Notes: generated by a model not told the origin, from the sequence alone. Positions 30,263-39,230 are shown, counted from the stretch's first letter. The stretch: 45,058 bases of DNA from Dehalococcoidia bacterium (GCA_030619865.1 JAUXAP010000008.1:1-45058), one strand, 5' to 3'. Translations and numbers: made by a program.

Positions 30263-31458
30263 TTGGTTTCTGCCTTCTTTGTCAGGGTTTGGATGGCTGC
30301 TTTCACCCCTGCGCCTGGCTCCACTGGGTAGCTTTCTGCAGCCAGCACTTCCTCTAGAGCAGATAAGAAGAGTAGCACGTTCTCTCCAGTGGATGAATGT
30401 CCCATAAGCCCAATACGCCAGATGCGTCCTTTCAACGGCCCCAAACCCCCACCGATCTCAATGCCAAACTCGTTGAGAAGTTTCTGCCTCACTCGCAAGT
30501 CATCGACGCCTGATGGTATACGTACTGATGTCAGTGTGCTTAACCGATGACCTTCCTGAGCGTGCAGTGTTAATCCCATAGCTTCAATCCCGGCTTTGAG
30601 AGCTGAGCCATGCCTGAGGTGACGCTGCCAGCGGGCTTCCAGCCCCTCCTCCGCGATTAGGACGAGAGCTTCGTGTAGGGCATATATCATGCATATAGGA
30701 GCCGTATGGTGATAAAACCTTCCCTCGGACCAGTAGGAGGAGAGCAGCGAGAGGTCGAGATACCAACTCTGTACCTTACGGGTGCGTGCCTCTACCGCCT
30801 CCATGGCTTTTTGATTAGCTGTAAAGGGGGCAAGACCTGGGGGACAGCTTATACATTTCTGCGTGCCACTGTAGCAAATGTCAATGCCCCAGTCATCCAC
30901 AGCCACCTCCTCTCCACCTAGGGATGTAACGGTGTCCACTAAGAGAAGGGCTTCATATTGCTTGGCTAGCTGGGAAGCCTCGGTGAGGGGCTGGAGGATA
31001 CCCGTAGAGGTTTCGGCGTGAACCAATGCCAAGAGTTTCACCCGTTTCTGAGCTTTCAAGGCAGCTTCAATGGTTTCAGGTTCAACGATTCTGCCCCACT
31101 CTGCAGTCACTTGGATCACTTCAGCACCACATCTTAGCGCATTATCTACCATCCGTTCTCCGAAAAGACCGTTGACTCCTATGACAGCAACATCCCCTGG
31201 TTCTAAGAAGTTACAAAGGCCGGCTTCCATTCCAGCTGACCCTGTACCAGAGATGGGAAAGGTAAGCCTATTCTCCGTCTGAAAGAGAGTGCGAAGGAGT
31301 TTCACGGTATCATCCATTATATTAAAAAAGTACGGGTCTAGGTGTCCCACCATTGGTGCCAGCATAGCCTGCTGGACACGAGGGGAAATATTACTGGGTC
31401 CAGGACCCAAGAGAATCCGGTATGGCGGATTTAGGTATTGGTATGAAGGATCAGACAT
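30259..31458 (-). CDS. Class V aminotransferase (alanine-glyoxylate / serine-pyruvate type)
   Basis: PLP-dependent aminotransferase, 399 residues. The start YRILLGPGPSNISPRVQQAM is typical of the alanine-glyoxylate group; LVDTVTSLGGEEVAVDDWGIDICYSGTQKCIS contains the PLP-binding Asp and the Schiff-base Lys (TQKC), and GLGPLKGRIWRIGLMGH the carboxylate Arg. AAGGGGGTG precedes the ATG. It heads a two-gene operon with the ThDP enzyme. Possible substrates are alanine, serine, glycine/glyoxylate or an aminosulfonate or aminophosphonate; the sequence does not decide. Confidence 0.9.
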   Translation of the reverse strand: MSDPSYQYLNPPYRILLGPGPSNISPRVQQAMLAPMVGHLDPYFFNIMDDTVKLLRTLFQTENRLTFPISGTGSAGMEAGLCNFLEPGDVAVIGVNGLFGERMVDNALRCGAEVIQVTAEWGRIVEPETIEAALKAQKRVKLLALVHAETSTGILQPLTEASQLAKQYEALLLVDTVTSLGGEEVAVDDWGIDICYSGTQKCISCPPGLAPFTANQKAMEAVEARTRKVQSWYLDLSLLSSYWSEGRFYHHTAPICMIYALHEALVLIAEEGLEARWQRHLRHGSALKAGIEAMGLTLHAQEGHRLSTLTSVRIPSGVDDLRVRQKLLNEFGIEIGGGLGPLKGRIWRIGLMGHSSTGENVLLFLSALEEVLAAESYPVEPGAGVKAAIQTLTKKAETK

Positions 31459-31522
31459 AAAGAACCACCCCCTTTTCTACTATTATAGGCATATAGGCAT
31501 CTTTGAAGTGATGATGATGCAT

Positions 31523-31551
31523 ATTCTAAATAGCCTGGATACCTTTGTCAA
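31523..31551 (-). promoter_or_regulatory. Promoter of the aminotransferase-ThDP enzyme operon
   Basis: On the minus strand TTGACA (31546-31551) and TAGAAT (31523-31528) are 17 bp apart. The leader would be about 57 nt and includes a short direct repeat (GCCTATAT-GCCTATA). Confidence 0.7.
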
Positions 31552-31615
31552 TCACTTTCATTTATGTCTCTCATGCTTACATGGAAGAAATCTGCAGATA
31601 TATAGCCAAAGTGGA

Positions 31616-31644
31616 TTGCAAACTCTGCTCAGCAGTAGTATACT
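31616..31644 (+). promoter_or_regulatory. Promoter of the transketolase genes
   Basis: TTGCAA (31616-31621) and TATACT (31639-31644), 17 bp apart. It lies back to back with the aminotransferase promoter. The leader is about 65 nt. Confidence 0.7.
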
Positions 31645-31715
31645 GTGAGCGTAGTATAAGAGACGGTTCTTCGCAAAAATAACTCGAATATTCGGCTTTC
31701 AGGAGAGAGGTGTTA

Positions 31716-32621
31716 ATGCTACTACCTGAAGAAGGCAAGGCTCAATCAACAACCTCGGCAGATAGTATGAAAACCGAGGTTTTTTCATTATCAACAGCCA
31801 AAGCTAAATCTCTGTCTATTGAAGAAATGAAGGCGATAGCCAAGAGACTGCGCCGCTACATTATTTCTATGACAGGGAAGGCAGGTAGTGGCCACCCCGG
31901 TGGTTCCCTGTCAGCAGTAGAGATTGTTACCGCTCTTTATTTCAGGATACTGCGACATAAGCCAGCAGAACCCCAGTGGGCAGATAGGGATAGGTTTATC
32001 CTGAGCAAAGGACATGCTGCGCCTCTGCTCTATGCTGCCCTAGCCGAGTGTGGCTATTTCCCGATAGATGAATTACTCACGCTAAGACAACTAGACAGTT
32101 GTCTCCAGGGTCACACCGATTGCACAGTTACCCCAGGGGTGGAGATGTCAGCCGGCGCTCTGGGGCAGGGACTATCCTTTGCCATTGGTGTCACTCTAGC
32201 CGGTCGTCTCAACTCACAGAAGTACAGGGTATATGTGCTACTGGGGGACGGCGAGTGTGATGAGGGACAGGTATGGGAAGCGGCTATGGCCGCCGCTCAC
32301 TTTAAGGTGGACAACCTGGTGGCTATCGTGGATAACAACGGACAGCAGATTGATGGTTGGAATCGTGATGTAATGAACCTTGACCCCTTTAATAAGAAAT
32401 GGCAAGCCTTCGGCTGGCAGGTTATTGAAGTCGATGGTCATGACCTCACCCAACTTATTGATGCTTTTGAGCAGGCAAAGCAAGTTAAAGGGAAACCAAC
32501 CGTCATCATTGCCCACACCATTAAGGGCAAAGGGGTCAGCTTTATGGAAAATAACCCCGATTTTCACGGCAAAGCACCCAATGCTGAGCAAGTAGAGATA
32601 GCACTAAAGGAGCTGGAGTAG
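31716..32621 (+). CDS. Transketolase, N-terminal subunit
   Basis: ThDP-binding half of a split transketolase, which moves two-carbon units in the pentose phosphate pathway. GSGHPGGSLSAVEIVTALYF, FILSKGHAAPLLYAALAECG and the ThDP/Mg motif LGDGECDEGQVWEAAMAAAHFKVDNLVAIVDNN are present. ATG 31716 is chosen over GTG 31710 because AGGAGAGAGG then has correct spacing; about 35 residues before the core are extra and variable. The C-terminal subunit gene starts 2 bp after its stop. Split transketolases are common in Archaea and Chloroflexota. Confidence 0.94.
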   Translation: MLLPEEGKAQSTTSADSMKTEVFSLSTAKAKSLSIEEMKAIAKRLRRYIISMTGKAGSGHPGGSLSAVEIVTALYFRILRHKPAEPQWADRDRFILSKGHAAPLLYAALAECGYFPIDELLTLRQLDSCLQGHTDCTVTPGVEMSAGALGQGLSFAIGVTLAGRLNSQKYRVYVLLGDGECDEGQVWEAAMAAAHFKVDNLVAIVDNNGQQIDGWNRDVMNLDPFNKKWQAFGWQVIEVDGHDLTQLIDAFEQAKQVKGKPTVIIAHTIKGKGVSFMENNPDFHGKAPNAEQVEIALKELE

Positions 32622-32623
32622 AA

Positions 32624-33568
32624 ATGCCCAAGGAAGCTTCTACAAGGGAAGCTTATGGCAAGACCCTGGTTGAACTAGGTAGGGAGAATCCAGATATTGT
32701 GGTGCTGGATGCTGACCTGTCCCGGTCAACTATGACCCATTTTTTTGCCAGTGAGTTCCCTAATCGCTTCTTTGACTGTGGTATCGCTGAGCAAAATATG
32801 GTAAGTATTGCCGCTGGACTGGCAGCCTCCGGCAAAATACCATTTGCCAGCACCTTCGCCGTTTTCCTCCCCGGCCGTTGCTTTGACCAGGTTCGTATGT
32901 CTATTGCTCAACCCGGATTCAATGTTAAGCTAGTTGCCACTCACGGTGGCATCAGTATTGGTGAGGACGGTACCTCACACCAAGCTGTTGAAGACCTAGC
33001 TCTAATTGGCTCCCTGCCCGGTTTTACAGTGATTGTCCCCGCTGATGCTATTGAAACTGTCCAAGCAGTAAAGGTAGCTGCGGCTAACTATGGGCCCTTT
33101 TACATCAGGCTGTGCCGTCCCAAAATACCTTTGGTCTATAATGAGAGCTACCGCTTCAACCTGGGTAAGGCAGTAAGTATGAGGCAAGGCAAGGATGCCA
33201 CTATTATAGCTATTGGTCTCATGGTAGCAGCCGCTCTCGAAGCTGCTGACAACCTGAAGCAAGAAGGTATTGACTGCAGCGTACTGAACATGTCTACCCT
33301 AAAGCCCATTGATAAGGCAGCCATTATTAAAGCAGCAACTGACACCGGAGCCATAGTTACCGCTGAAGAACATCTGGCGCACGGCGGACTGGGCAGTGAG
33401 GTAGCCCAAGTAGTAGCTAGGCATCATTCGGTGCCTATGGAGTTTGTGGCTATTAAGGACACCTACGCTAAATCCGGTAAACCTGCTGAGCTTCTACAAA
33501 GGTATGGACTCACCGCTAAAGACATTGAGCAGGCAGTGAGGTCAGTAGTAAAGAAAAAGGTGAGTTAG
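32624..33568 (+). CDS. Transketolase, C-terminal subunit
   Basis: Second half of the split transketolase, 314 residues, holding the pyrimidine-binding and C-terminal domains. STREAYGKTLVELGRENPDIVVLDADLSRST opens it; the catalytic Glu lies in FDCGIAEQNMVSIAAGLA; ATHGGISIGEDGTSHQAVEDLALI and the C-terminal VTAEEHLAHGGLGSEVAQ are typical. It must pair with the product of the gene just upstream to be active. Deoxyxylulose-5-phosphate synthase is excluded by the split form. Confidence 0.94.
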   Translation: MPKEASTREAYGKTLVELGRENPDIVVLDADLSRSTMTHFFASEFPNRFFDCGIAEQNMVSIAAGLAASGKIPFASTFAVFLPGRCFDQVRMSIAQPGFNVKLVATHGGISIGEDGTSHQAVEDLALIGSLPGFTVIVPADAIETVQAVKVAAANYGPFYIRLCRPKIPLVYNESYRFNLGKAVSMRQGKDATIIAIGLMVAAALEAADNLKQEGIDCSVLNMSTLKPIDKAAIIKAATDTGAIVTAEEHLAHGGLGSEVAQVVARHHSVPMEFVAIKDTYAKSGKPAELLQRYGLTAKDIEQAVRSVVKKKVS

Positions 33569-33636
33569 ATACCACAGGGGAATGAGAAACACAGCCTAAC
33601 ACACAACGAGCCGGTTAACATCCTCTGGAATAGAAT

Positions 33637-34212
33637 TCAAGGATTACTCACCTCGACACGTGCGCTACGCCTAGTCCTGAGGAAATGAGTAAAACCTACC
33701 AGGCAAGGCAGCCCCATACTGTAGGCCACAAACACTCCGGGAACTCCCAGCCACCAGCACACCAGCGGTAGCGGGATAAACAGAACGCAACTAGCTAGAG
33801 TTACATTCTTCTTGATTAAGAGAGTGGCTAACGCTGGTCCAGCCAAGATTAGCATTGGCTGAGTGATTAAGGCTAGCAGCACACCAATAGTAGTTGCCTC
33901 CCCTCGGCCACCCCTGAAACCACTAAAGATTGGCCAATTATGACCGACAACCGCAGCTACGCCGGTAAGCAGGAGAGCTGCCTGAGGCAAACTGGCTAAC
34001 TGAGCAATAAAAATCGCCAGCACCCCTTTACCAGCATCAATGAAAAATATGCTTATCCCAGCTTTAGCCCCTAGCTCATGAAAAGCATTACGGGCACCCA
34101 TATTGCCATCACCCATTTGCCGAATATCTCCGCCCTTAAGCCAACGCCCGGCAATATAAGCGGTGGGAATAGCGCCAAGAAAGTAACCCAATAATACTAT
34201 CAGCCAGGACAT
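33637..34212 (-). CDS. plsY: Glycerol-3-phosphate acyltransferase PlsY
   Basis: Membrane enzyme that transfers acyl groups from acyl-phosphate to glycerol-3-phosphate, the first step in phospholipid synthesis. FLGAIPTAYIAGRWLKGGDIRQMGDGNMGARNAF holds the phosphate-binding GN-GA segment, and VVGHNWPIFSGFRGGRGEATTIG the second conserved loop (usually GGKGVAT, here GGRGEAT). Several membrane helices are evident. The ORF-track start at 34254 lies inside tRNA-Leu; ATG 34212 has GGGGAGG just before it and gives 191 residues. The tRNA ends 14 bp upstream, so the two are probably one transcript. Confidence 0.92.
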   Translation of the reverse strand: MSWLIVLLGYFLGAIPTAYIAGRWLKGGDIRQMGDGNMGARNAFHELGAKAGISIFFIDAGKGVLAIFIAQLASLPQAALLLTGVAAVVGHNWPIFSGFRGGRGEATTIGVLLALITQPMLILAGPALATLLIKKNVTLASCVLFIPLPLVCWWLGVPGVFVAYSMGLPCLVGFTHFLRTRRSARVEVSNP

Positions 34213-34226
34213 ATTTATCCTCCCCT

Positions 34227-34311
34227 TGGTGCCGGGAGTGGGACTCGAACCCACAAGGATTGCTCCGGCGGATTTTAAGTCCGCTGCGTCTGCCTATTCC
34301 GCCACCCCGGC
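34227..34311 (-). tRNA. tRNA-Leu (TAA)
   Basis: On the minus strand GCCGGGG pairs with CTCCCGGC at the acceptor, and the CCA is encoded (34227-34229). The D arm is GGCGGAATAGGCAGACGC, the anticodon loop CTTAAAA with anticodon TAA (34275-34277), a long variable arm CGGAGCAATCCTTG marks a class II tRNA, and the T arm is GTGGG TTCGAGT CCCAC. The gene is complete at 85 nt. Confidence 0.96.
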
Positions 34312-34388
34312 CTTGAAGTTATTGTAGATGTTAGCGGTATGAGCGTCAAGCTTTTTGCTAGTCTTTGTGCCTGCTAATTCAGGGGCTC

Positions 34389-34417
34389 TTGACAAATACA
34401 GCCTTGTCAGCTAAATT
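34389..34417 (+). promoter_or_regulatory. Promoter of the PrsW/YhfC-like gene
   Basis: TTGACA (34389-34394) and TAAATT (34412-34417), 17 bp apart, about 45 bp before the start codon; divergent from tRNA-Leu-plsY. Confidence 0.6.
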
Positions 34418-34460
34418 ATCAACACCCGAGTTATGTCAACATTGCTAACAGGAGTTTGCC

Positions 34461-35252
34461 ATGGTTGAATATATGATAAAGTTCTTTGTTTCTGGGTTCG
34501 TTTACCCCGGTATTTTGTGGAACCAGGTACTCTTGGGGATTGGCTTAGGTGTAGTTTTCGGTGCCATCTGGTTTGCTCCCTACTGGACACCAATCCTTAA
34601 AAAACCATGGGCATGGGCAGTCCTCGCTGGCAGTGCCATTTTAGCCTGGACAGCGGCTGCCTTTATTCAAATACCACTGCAAATCTTGACTGGCCAAGCA
34701 TTAAACCACTTCTGGAGCCAGGAAGTTTTGACACGCTGGATTCTGCTTGCGGGAATACCACAAATTCTCCTCAGCGGACTGGTTCAAGAGGGGGCAAAGC
34801 TAGTCCCAATAGTTGCCTGCTGGTGGCGCAGTGGCCGGAATATCGACCCTAAACTGGGATTGGCTATTGGGGCTGTGGCCGGGTTAGGCTTTGGTGTTTT
34901 TGAGGCGGTTTGGGCGCATAATACCGTTTTTACCGCTGGCTGGAGTTGGGAAGCAGTGCAAACCAGCGGTTTAGTGGCACTGACTCCATTTTGGGAGAGG
35001 TTTTCCACTGTGGCCTTGCATATCGCGCTTAGTGCACTAGCCGGGTATGGTCTAGCCAAGGGCTGGGGTTGGCAGTCTTACCTAATAGTCTCGTTTCTCC
35101 ATGGCCTGACGAATTATGGGGCTGTTCTGCTCGCAGCTCAGGTTTTTACTATCGTTCCGCTAGAAATTTATGTCTCTGTGATTGCGGTATCAGTAACCGG
35201 TGTCGCCCTCTGGCTTCGCTGGAGAAAATCAGAGGCTGTCACTCAAGAATAG
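34461..35252 (+). CDS. PrsW/YhfC-like intramembrane metalloprotease
   Basis: A 263-residue membrane protein with about seven helices. The motifs expected of PrsW-type proteases (CPBP relatives) are in order within the helices: LVQEGAKLVPIV, GLGFGVFEAVWAHN, STVALHIALSALAGYG and VSFLHGLTNYGA, supplying the Glu and His residues of a metal site. PrsW of Bacillus cleaves an anti-sigma factor; YhfC relatives are less known. The ATG follows AGGAG. It stands alone behind its own promoter, with no sigma or anti-sigma gene beside it. Confidence 0.8.
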   Translation: MVEYMIKFFVSGFVYPGILWNQVLLGIGLGVVFGAIWFAPYWTPILKKPWAWAVLAGSAILAWTAAAFIQIPLQILTGQALNHFWSQEVLTRWILLAGIPQILLSGLVQEGAKLVPIVACWWRSGRNIDPKLGLAIGAVAGLGFGVFEAVWAHNTVFTAGWSWEAVQTSGLVALTPFWERFSTVALHIALSALAGYGLAKGWGWQSYLIVSFLHGLTNYGAVLLAAQVFTIVPLEIYVSVIAVSVTGVALWLRWRKSEAVTQE

Positions 35253-35269
35253 TGTATCTTCTGGAGAAA

Positions 35270-35298
35270 TAGAAAGAAACCCCCATCTCGGTAGGGGT
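35270..35298 (-). terminator. Terminator of tRNA-Cys
   Basis: On the minus strand ACCCC and GGGGT (35279-35298 on plus) form a stem, followed by TTTCTTTCT. It lies 15 bp after the tRNA 3' end. The stem is short but G/C-rich. Confidence 0.6.
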
Positions 35299-35313
35299 CT
35301 CCTGAAATACAAC

Positions 35314-35389
35314 TGGAGGCGACGACCGGATTCGAACCGGTGAATAGCGGTTTTGCAGACCGCCGCCTTATCCACTTGGCTACGTCGCC
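35314..35389 (-). tRNA. tRNA-Cys (GCA)
   Basis: On the minus strand GGCGACG pairs with CGTCGCC, the discriminator base is T (U73, the cysteine identity base) and CCA is encoded. The anticodon loop is CTGCAAA with anticodon GCA; the T arm is ACCGG TTCGAAT CCGGT. The gene is complete at 76 nt. Confidence 0.96.
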
Positions 35390-35541
35390 CCAAAAACCTG
35401 CTTTTATCCTATCCTGTGCCCTATTATAACATAGCGGTAACTGACCTGAAAAGATGAGCCACTAGCCGTAAGAGAACGCTCCCTTATTCATGTTGTTGAC
35501 AAAGTCAGGTGTACAGACTAGGATTTTTGAAGTCGTGCTAG

Positions 35542-36465
35542 ATGGAGACAAAGGTGACAGGAAAAATAGACGATAAGAAAGCAACCCCACTTCTAACTCA
35601 AACCAGAAGACGGCTGCGCCAATTTAACCTTCGGGCAAGAAAGGGACTGGGGCAGCACTTCCTTATTGATGAAGAAGTGCTCAAGCTTATTATTTCAGCA
35701 GCCGAACTTACTACTACCGATATTATTATGGAAATAGGACCCGGTCTTGGCATGCTGACCAAGGAGCTAGCCAAGCAGGCCGGCTGGGTGATTACTGTTG
35801 AGCTAGACAGTAAACTGGTTGCCATTTTAAAACAAACCCTAGCTTCTTTCAGTAATGTTGCCATCATCAATAAGGATATACTTGAAATTGACCCGGCAAC
35901 TTTACTCAGAGAGCAGAAGGCAAGATTTCCCGCGGTAATAGATAGTCCTTTTAACTACAAGGTAGTAGCTAACCTCCCCTATTATATTACCTCCCCCATC
36001 CTGCGCCATTTCCTTGAGGCTTCGGTTAAGCCTCAAATTATGGTAATAATGGTGCAAAAGGAGGTAGCTGAGGCTATTGTGGCTGAGCCTGGTCAGATGA
36101 GTGTGCTGAGTATTAGTGTGCAATTTTACGGGAAACCAATGATTATCAGCTATGTACCAGCTCAATGTTTCTATCCAGCACCAGAGGTTGACTCGGCTAT
36201 ACTACGAGTTGAGCTATATTCCCAGCCAGCAGTGGCGGTAACAGATGCAACGAGCTTTTTCGAGCTGGTGCGGGCTGGTTTTAGTGCTTCCCGCAAGCAG
36301 ATAGGTAATTCCCTAGCCCAAGGCCTGAGACTACCAAAGGGTGAGGTTTTACCCTTATTGGAAAAAGCAGGGATAGTACCGCAGCGGCGAGCTGAAGCCT
36401 TAACCCTTGACGAGTGGGCACAACTATGGCAAGTATTTACCCGGGCTGGTGAATCGACATGCTGA
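35542..36465 (+). CDS. rsmA: 16S rRNA dimethyladenosine transferase
   Basis: Dimethylates two adjacent adenines near the 3' end of 16S rRNA (KsgA). KGLGQHFLIDEEVL, the SAM motif IMEIGPGLGMLTKELA, VTVELD and the catalytic VVANLPYYITSPILRHFLE are all present. At 307 residues it has a longer, basic N-terminus (TQTRRRLRQFNLRARKG) than E. coli KsgA. The C-terminal 7 bp overlap the ispE start, so the two are co-translated, an arrangement common in bacteria. Confidence 0.96.
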   Translation: METKVTGKIDDKKATPLLTQTRRRLRQFNLRARKGLGQHFLIDEEVLKLIISAAELTTTDIIMEIGPGLGMLTKELAKQAGWVITVELDSKLVAILKQTLASFSNVAIINKDILEIDPATLLREQKARFPAVIDSPFNYKVVANLPYYITSPILRHFLEASVKPQIMVIMVQKEVAEAIVAEPGQMSVLSISVQFYGKPMIISYVPAQCFYPAPEVDSAILRVELYSQPAVAVTDATSFFELVRAGFSASRKQIGNSLAQGLRLPKGEVLPLLEKAGIVPQRRAEALTLDEWAQLWQVFTRAGESTC

Positions 36466-37325
36466 CCATTCAAGCACCAGCCAAGTTAAACTTGACCCTT
36501 GAGGTTCTGGCTAAACGCCAGGATGGCTTTCATGAAATCCGCAGTGTTATCCAGACCATAAATCTATGTGATAGCCTCCGTTTCCAGTTGAGCCAGAATA
36601 TTGAGTATAAGTGTGATGCGCTGAACTGGATTTCAGAAGAAAGCTTGGTATCCAAGGCAACTGGCTTACTTCAAGGCGTTACTGGATGCACGAAAGGGGC
36701 AGTAATAGAAGTCAGCAAGCGTATCCCTCTGGTGTCGGGATTGGGCGGAGATAGCAGCGATGCTGCCGCTACTTTACGTGGGCTTAATAAGCTCTGGGGA
36801 TTGAGTTTATCACGAAGAGAATTGCTTAAACTAGCCCCGCAGTTAGGTTCGGATGTAGCCTTCTTTCTTTATGGAGGCACAGCTCTCGTCAAGGGTAAGG
36901 GTGAAATGGTAATTCCTTTGCCCCCGTTACCTCAAATGTGGGTTGTTCTAGTAGTTCCACATACACCCAGGCTGCCAAGAAAGACAGAACAACTTTATGC
37001 CAGTCTTAAAGCCAGCCACTATACTCAGGGGCAGATTACAGAGAGGCTGGTAGAAAGGTTAAGAGAAAGTGGAGAATTTACCCCTTCTCTCCTGTTCAAC
37101 ACATTTGAGAACGTAGCCTTTGCCACATTCCCTGAGCTAAGTGTTTACCGGGAGTATATGATGAAAGCCGGTGCCACTGATGTTCACCTGGCCGGGTCGG
37201 GACCAACCTTATTTACTCCGGTAAAGGGCAAAACTCAGGCTGAGGAGCTGTATTTGCGTCTTCAACAACAAGGACTGGAAACCTATCTAACCGAGACTTT
37301 AGCCACGATAGAAAAGATAGAATGA
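36459..37325 (+). CDS. ispE: 4-diphosphocytidyl-2-C-methyl-D-erythritol kinase
   Basis: GHMP kinase of the MEP pathway of isoprenoid synthesis. APAKLNLTLEVLAKRQDGFHEI at the start, the ATP loop PLVSGLGGDSSDAAATLRGLN and the C-terminal VHLAGSGPTLFTPV are diagnostic, and 288 residues is the expected size. The ATG lies within the rsmA 3' end. The gene implies that the organism makes isoprenoids by the MEP route. Confidence 0.95.
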   Translation: MLTIQAPAKLNLTLEVLAKRQDGFHEIRSVIQTINLCDSLRFQLSQNIEYKCDALNWISEESLVSKATGLLQGVTGCTKGAVIEVSKRIPLVSGLGGDSSDAAATLRGLNKLWGLSLSRRELLKLAPQLGSDVAFFLYGGTALVKGKGEMVIPLPPLPQMWVVLVVPHTPRLPRKTEQLYASLKASHYTQGQITERLVERLRESGEFTPSLLFNTFENVAFATFPELSVYREYMMKAGATDVHLAGSGPTLFTPVKGKTQAEELYLRLQQQGLETYLTETLATIEKIE

Positions 37326-37369
37326 ATAATCTATAATCATAAGATAAAACTTAGTAGAGGAGGCATCAA

Positions 37370-37876
37370 ATGGAAATCAGAACAGAGAAAAATCTGCAGA
37401 CTGCCTTTGCTGGGGAAAGCCAGGCTAACCGCCGCTACCTGTTCTTTGCCGAGAAGGCAGAGAAGGAAGGTTATACCCAGGTAGCCAGACTATTTCGGGC
37501 TGTGGCTGAGGCGGAAACAGTTCATGCCCACAACCACTTTAACGCTATGGGTGGAGTTGGCTCAACCAAGGAGAACCTGCTAGCCGGTGTCGTTGGGGAG
37601 CATCGTGAATTTACCAGAATGTATCCCCCTTTTATTGGGGATGCTGAAGCTGAAAATAATAAGATCGCTCAGGTTACTTTCGAATATGCCAACGAGGTAG
37701 AGCAAATCCACCACGACCACTTTCAGGAGACACTTAAAGCTGTTGAGGCGGGTCAGCAACTCAAGGACGAGCCCTATTTTGTCTGCCAGGTCTGTGGCAA
37801 TACTGCAGCCGGGGAAGCCCCTGAGAAATGCCCGGTATGTGGCGCCCCCCGCAGTAAATTCAAGCGTGTGGAGTAG
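37370..37876 (+). CDS. Rubrerythrin
   Basis: Non-haem diiron protein that reduces hydrogen peroxide in anaerobes. The four-helix part carries the Glu ligands (LQTAFAGESQANRRY, AEAETVHAHNHF, VTFEYANEVEQIHHDHF), and the C-terminal rubredoxin-like domain has CQVCG and CPVCG for one Fe(Cys)4 site. At 168 residues it is short but complete. GAGGAGG precedes the ATG, and a TATAAT at 37332 suggests a promoter of its own within the 44-bp gap after ispE. It points to an anaerobic or microaerophilic lifestyle. Confidence 0.95.
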   Translation: MEIRTEKNLQTAFAGESQANRRYLFFAEKAEKEGYTQVARLFRAVAEAETVHAHNHFNAMGGVGSTKENLLAGVVGEHREFTRMYPPFIGDAEAENNKIAQVTFEYANEVEQIHHDHFQETLKAVEAGQQLKDEPYFVCQVCGNTAAGEAPEKCPVCGAPRSKFKRVE

Positions 37877-37979
37877 GTGGAGAAGGTGTCCAGAGCCAAG
37901 CGCTTGGGCCTTGTCGTCCGAAACTAAGGAAAATCCTATTGATAATGTATTCTACCCTAAGGGCAGGCTATTACTAGGC

Positions 37980-39230
37980 TTAATCCACCCACCCTTCAAC
38001 TAAGTCTATCTCGCCCTCTTTAGTCGTTATCCTTTCATCCAGTCTAGCGTCGTGCAGCAAATCTAGTACCTCTTTGATACGGGGACCGGGGGTTATGCCC
38101 ATCCTTTTTAAGTCGTTACCGGTAAGTGACGGTCTGATATAGCGGAGCTTATCGAGGAAAAACTGGATGTGCTGGTAAATCACGAGGGAGTTGCAGGCCA
38201 ACAAATTAGCTGTAATTGCTGATAAAGAATAGTCGTGGAGGAAACGGTAAATACTGCTCGGCCGGGGTCCAGGTTGAGCCAGCCAGTCAAGCTCAGCTTT
38301 AAGATTATGGGTATCCTTCAAAATTTGAGCAAGGGCCTTAGATAACCTGAGCTGTGAAATCAGGTGCTCACTTTCCTTTGCGTTCAAGCGGTAAGCTAAA
38401 AGGGCTAGGTAGAGTCCAACCGATGGCGAATTAGGGGAGATTAGCTCCCGAGCCTGCTCAAACTTTTCAGCCAGCCAATCATCGCCCTTTAGTGCCGGGT
38501 GCAGTTTTGGTAACACCTTTAGCTTCTTAGCGCGGAGGAGGACTTTCTCTGGAAACTCCTCTTCTAAGACAAGTTCCAGCTCATGTCGTATTCGGTCGCC
38601 ACTAATAGTATCTAGCATAGATACATTTCGTTTAAGCAACTTTAGGCTATTTTCCCCCAGTTGGAAGTTCAGCCGCTGCTCATAACGCAACCCACGCCAA
38701 ATACGAGTGGCATCATCAGCAAAGCTGTTTTCATGTAGAACACGGATAAGTTTATGCTCAAGATCATCCCTGCCCCCATACAGGTCAATCAATAGGCCGT
38801 AGCGATTGGGGTTAAGCATAACAGCCATAGCGTTGATGGTGAAATCACGGCGGAATAGGTCATCCTCAATAGAGCCGGGGCTCACGCTGGGTAGCGCCCC
38901 GGGCTCAACATAGGTTTCTGAGCGGGCAGTGGCTAGGTCAACGCTCCATTTATCCCACTGAAGCTCAGCCGTACCGAAGCGACGGTGAGTTATAATTCTC
39001 CCTTGACGAACCTGGAGTAACTGCTCTGCCAGGTTTATGGCATCACCTTCCAATACTAGGTCAAGGTCAAAGTTAGGGCGTCTGAGGAGTAGGTCACGAA
39101 CTACACCACCGACAAGATATAGGCTCTGCCCTTGATTGGCAGCTAGCTCCCCAGCCACTCGCACAAAGTTAACTAACTCAGACGGCAGTTGTCTTCCAAT
39201 TTTGCTGGCTAAACTAACAATCTCTGGCAT
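37980..39230 (-). CDS. cca: CCA tRNA nucleotidyltransferase / poly(A) polymerase family
   Basis: Class II nucleotidyltransferase that adds or repairs CCA ends on tRNAs or adds A residues. LYLVGGVVRDLLLRRPNFDLDLVLEGDA holds the catalytic Asp pair, HRRFGTAELQW and DLFRRDFTINAMAVML follow, and LIRVLHENSFADDATRIWRGLRYEQR is the template-like region. The C-terminal part (residues about 210-416) is helical with no HD domain seen. All tRNAs in this window encode CCA, so its main job may be repair or A-addition. Confidence 0.92.
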   Translation of the reverse strand: MPEIVSLASKIGRQLPSELVNFVRVAGELAANQGQSLYLVGGVVRDLLLRRPNFDLDLVLEGDAINLAEQLLQVRQGRIITHRRFGTAELQWDKWSVDLATARSETYVEPGALPSVSPGSIEDDLFRRDFTINAMAVMLNPNRYGLLIDLYGGRDDLEHKLIRVLHENSFADDATRIWRGLRYEQRLNFQLGENSLKLLKRNVSMLDTISGDRIRHELELVLEEEFPEKVLLRAKKLKVLPKLHPALKGDDWLAEKFEQARELISPNSPSVGLYLALLAYRLNAKESEHLISQLRLSKALAQILKDTHNLKAELDWLAQPGPRPSSIYRFLHDYSLSAITANLLACNSLVIYQHIQFFLDKLRYIRPSLTGNDLKRMGITPGPRIKEVLDLLHDARLDERITTKEGEIDLVEGWVD

